Source of the DNA: a bacterium UBP9_UBA1432
GTDB lineage: Bacteria > Vulcanimicrobiota > Xenobia > Xenobiales > Xenobiaceae
NCBI GenBank assembly: GCA_002329445.1
Contig: DCTU01000293.1
Coordinates: forward strand, 8,275 to 15,785
Direction: 5' to 3'
Length of the DNA: 7,511 nucleotides
The notes under the pieces are model-generated. The model did no database searches, was not told where the DNA came from, and worked only from the letters and a program-made list of their open reading frames with translations. Made by a program: the position numbers and the translations under genes. The first letter of the stretch is position 1; each line of letters begins with the position of its first letter. Below, in pieces: positions 5,785 to 7,511 of this stretch.

Positions 5785-7511
5785 AGGGGAAGTCTCGCTG
5801 CCACGAAGGCCAGGGCGTAGGCCACAACCAACTGATAGACCGCCGAGAGGGCGGCCCAACGGCGTCCGAATTCCAGTCGCAGCGCCATCAAAGTGCCCAC
5901 GCAGGGGGTATAGAGCAGGACGAAGACCAGGTAGGCCAGAGCCCCGGAACGGGTCATCGACTGCGACAACGCAGCGGGAAGGCCTTCGGGTGCCTCGGGA
6001 GGGGGAAGCGCGATCCCAGGCAGCCCCAGCAGGGCCGGGATGGCCTGAAGCGTCGCCCACAGCGCTCCGAGCAGCCCCGAAGCGATCTGGCGGAGGCCTT
6101 CGAGCAACCCCATGGGAGCGACCGGATCGGCCTGCAGATAGCTGACACCCAAGGTGCCGATGACGACCTCCTTGGCCACGAAACCCGGCACCAAGGCGCC
6201 AGCCAGGCGCCAGTCGTGGATTCCCAGGGGGCCCAGAAGCCAGGCCAGCCCCGTGGACAGGCGCGCATAGAGACTCTGCGAGATGTCGCCGGGAGGCAGG
6301 TTCAACAGGACCCAGACCGCCGCCACCGAGAGCAGGATCGCGCCACCCACCCCCTCGACGAAGCTCCAGGTCCGGGCTGAAGCCTGTCGCCACACCACCT
6401 TCCAGGTGGGGATCCGATAGGGAGGAAGCTCCATGGCCGAGCCCGCCTCGCTGGGAGGAGTCAGACGGCCCAGGGCCAGGGCCGTCAGCATCCCGACCAG
6501 CAGGCCCAGGAGGTACAGGCCGAAGACCACCACGGCGGCGTGCCCAGGGAAGAAGACGGAGGTGAAGAGGGTGAAGACCGCCAGGCGCGCGCTGCAAGCC
6601 GCGAAGGGAACCGCCATGGCCACGCGCAGGCGGTCCGAGAAGGACTCCATCGTGCGGGTTGCCGAGATGGCTGGGACGTTGCAACCGAATCCAAGAATCA
6701 TCGGGATGAAGGCGCGACCGGGAAGGCCCATCGCCTTCATCAGACGGTCCACCAGGAAGGCGGAGCGCGCCAGGAAACCGCTGGCCTCCAGGAAGCTCAA
6801 CGCCAGGAAGAGGAAGAAGAGGACCGGCGTGAAGGCCAGCACCGTCCCGATCCCTCCGACCAGGCCGTCGGCCAGGAACGAAGCCACCAATCCAGGCAGG
6901 GGCATCGCTGCGATCCAGCCGCCCAGCACCTCCTGGACCTGCCCGAGCCATCCGACCCAGGGGTCGGAAAACTGAAAGGTGAAGCGGAAGACCAGCAGCA
7001 TTCCCAGCAGGAAGAGGGGGATTCCCAGCCAGGGATGCAAGAACCAGCGGTCCAGGGCCTCGGTCAAGCGATGCGCCCCGGGCCGGGTGACCTGGACGTT
7101 GGCCGCCATCTCGCGCGCGGCCTGGTAGCGGGTCCCGACAATCCCCAGGAAGGGATCGACGCCCAGCGAGGCCAGTTCGACCTTCAGGATTTCGAGAAGC
7201 CTGGAGGCCGGTTCGTCCAACGAAATCGGCTCGCCCGAAAGGGCAGCCAGGGCCATCCAGCGACGAGAGGGATGCGGAATCAGCGGTTCCAGCCGGGTCA
7301 CGGCGCTCTCGATGCTCTCGGGATAGTCCAGGCGCAAGGTCGCGGGCCGGGCCTGCAAGGCGGCGGAAACCAGACCCTCCATGCCCTGTTCGCGCACGGC
7401 CACGGTCGCCACCACGGGAACCCCCAGGCGCTCTTCCAGGACTTCCAGGCGCAGGTCCAATCCTCGAGCCTGGGCCTCGTCCAGAAGGTTGAGAGCCACC
7501 ACCAGCGGATA
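5781..7511 (-). CDS. feoB: Ferrous iron transport protein FeoB, N-terminal G-domain start cut off by the window edge
   Basis: FeoB is the inner-membrane Fe(II) permease with a cytoplasmic GTPase domain. The frame is open to the last base, giving 576 residues; G1 to G3 and the start codon lie outside. Visible first is YPLVVALNLLDEA with the G4 motif NLLD (residues 8-11), then the G5 region around 31-40 (VPVVATVA), then the helical regulatory domain (GIVGTRYQAAREMA around 123-136). The membrane part starts near 160. The first Gate region has LEASGFLARSAFLVDRLM, then GFGCNVPAISATRT (274-287) with the conserved cysteine at 277, then PFAACSARLAVF. The second Gate has GALVPGFVAKEVVIGTLGVSY (about 438-458). 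The last helices carry LLYTPCVGTLMALRLEFG. No C-terminal cysteine tail follows; the cysteines are on the separate feoC. A feoA gene would be expected upstream, beyond the edge. Identification is secure. Confidence 0.97.
   Translation of the reverse strand, partial: YPLVVALNLLDEAQARGLDLRLEVLEERLGVPVVATVAVREQGMEGLVSAALQARPATLRLDYPESIESAVTRLEPLIPHPSRRWMALAALSGEPISLDEPASRLLEILKVELASLGVDPFLGIVGTRYQAAREMAANVQVTRPGAHRLTEALDRWFLHPWLGIPLFLLGMLLVFRFTFQFSDPWVGWLGQVQEVLGGWIAAMPLPGLVASFLADGLVGGIGTVLAFTPVLFFLFLALSFLEASGFLARSAFLVDRLMKAMGLPGRAFIPMILGFGCNVPAISATRTMESFSDRLRVAMAVPFAACSARLAVFTLFTSVFFPGHAAVVVFGLYLLGLLVGMLTALALGRLTPPSEAGSAMELPPYRIPTWKVVWRQASARTWSFVEGVGGAILLSVAAVWVLLNLPPGDISQSLYARLSTGLAWLLGPLGIHDWRLAGALVPGFVAKEVVIGTLGVSYLQADPVAPMGLLEGLRQIASGLLGALWATLQAIPALLGLPGIALPPPEAPEGLPAALSQSMTRSGALAYLVFVLLYTPCVGTLMALRLEFGRRWAALSAVYQLVVAYALAFVAARLPL

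Noticed and set aside
5536..6951. A 471-codon minus-strand frame covering feoC and much of feoB.
   Set aside because: Only the last 82 codons (from 5784) look like a protein. The rest is feoB read out of frame, so a fusion is not supported.

Overview
This is a very GC-rich bacterial window whose codon third positions are almost all G or C. It holds two gene blocks that converge on a 278-base gap. No rRNA, tRNA, CRISPR array, insertion sequence or phage gene is visible, and most of the window is metabolic or transport genes of well-known families. The order argJ-argB-argD fits many phyla, including high-GC Firmicutes-like lineages and some Acidobacteriota or Deltaproteobacteria. A fused Fe-S/molybdenum hydroxylase resembling the selenium-dependent xanthine dehydrogenase group, beside a ferrous iron transporter, suggests an anaerobe or facultative anaerobe. 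The lineage cannot be fixed from the sequence alone.

Plus strand, 1-2562: the end of an arginine operon. It contains the C-terminal part of argJ (ornithine/glutamate N-acetyltransferase), then argB (acetylglutamate kinase), then argD (acetylornithine aminotransferase). The genes overlap end to start, which implies translational coupling. Together they carry the cyclic, acetyl-recycling route to ornithine, except for the argC step, which is not in the window. argB is broken by an apparent one-base deletion near 1022. Both halves are well conserved, so this is either a sequence error or a recent lesion. A perfect 10-base inverted repeat lies just inside its start.

Minus strand, 7511 down to 2841: feoB (ferrous iron permease, its G-domain start cut off by the window edge), then feoC (a small winged-helix, four-cysteine protein overlapping feoB by 4 bases). 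After a 67-base gap comes a molybdenum hydroxylase carrying two [2Fe-2S] clusters and the Mo-binding domain in one chain, with no FAD domain. The three genes run in the same direction and may be one transcript. That would place an iron-sulfur/molybdenum enzyme next to the Fe(II) import machinery.

Between the converging blocks (2563-2840) there is no credible gene. The notable structure there is a set of three alternating GAACCG/CGGTTC arms that can form two mutually exclusive hairpins. The points most worth a second look are the argB frameshift (whose premature stop forms a GTGA junction with an in-frame GTG of the second half), the palindrome at the argB start, the feo-molybdenum hydroxylase linkage and the alternating hairpins. 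No clearly new biological system is seen.
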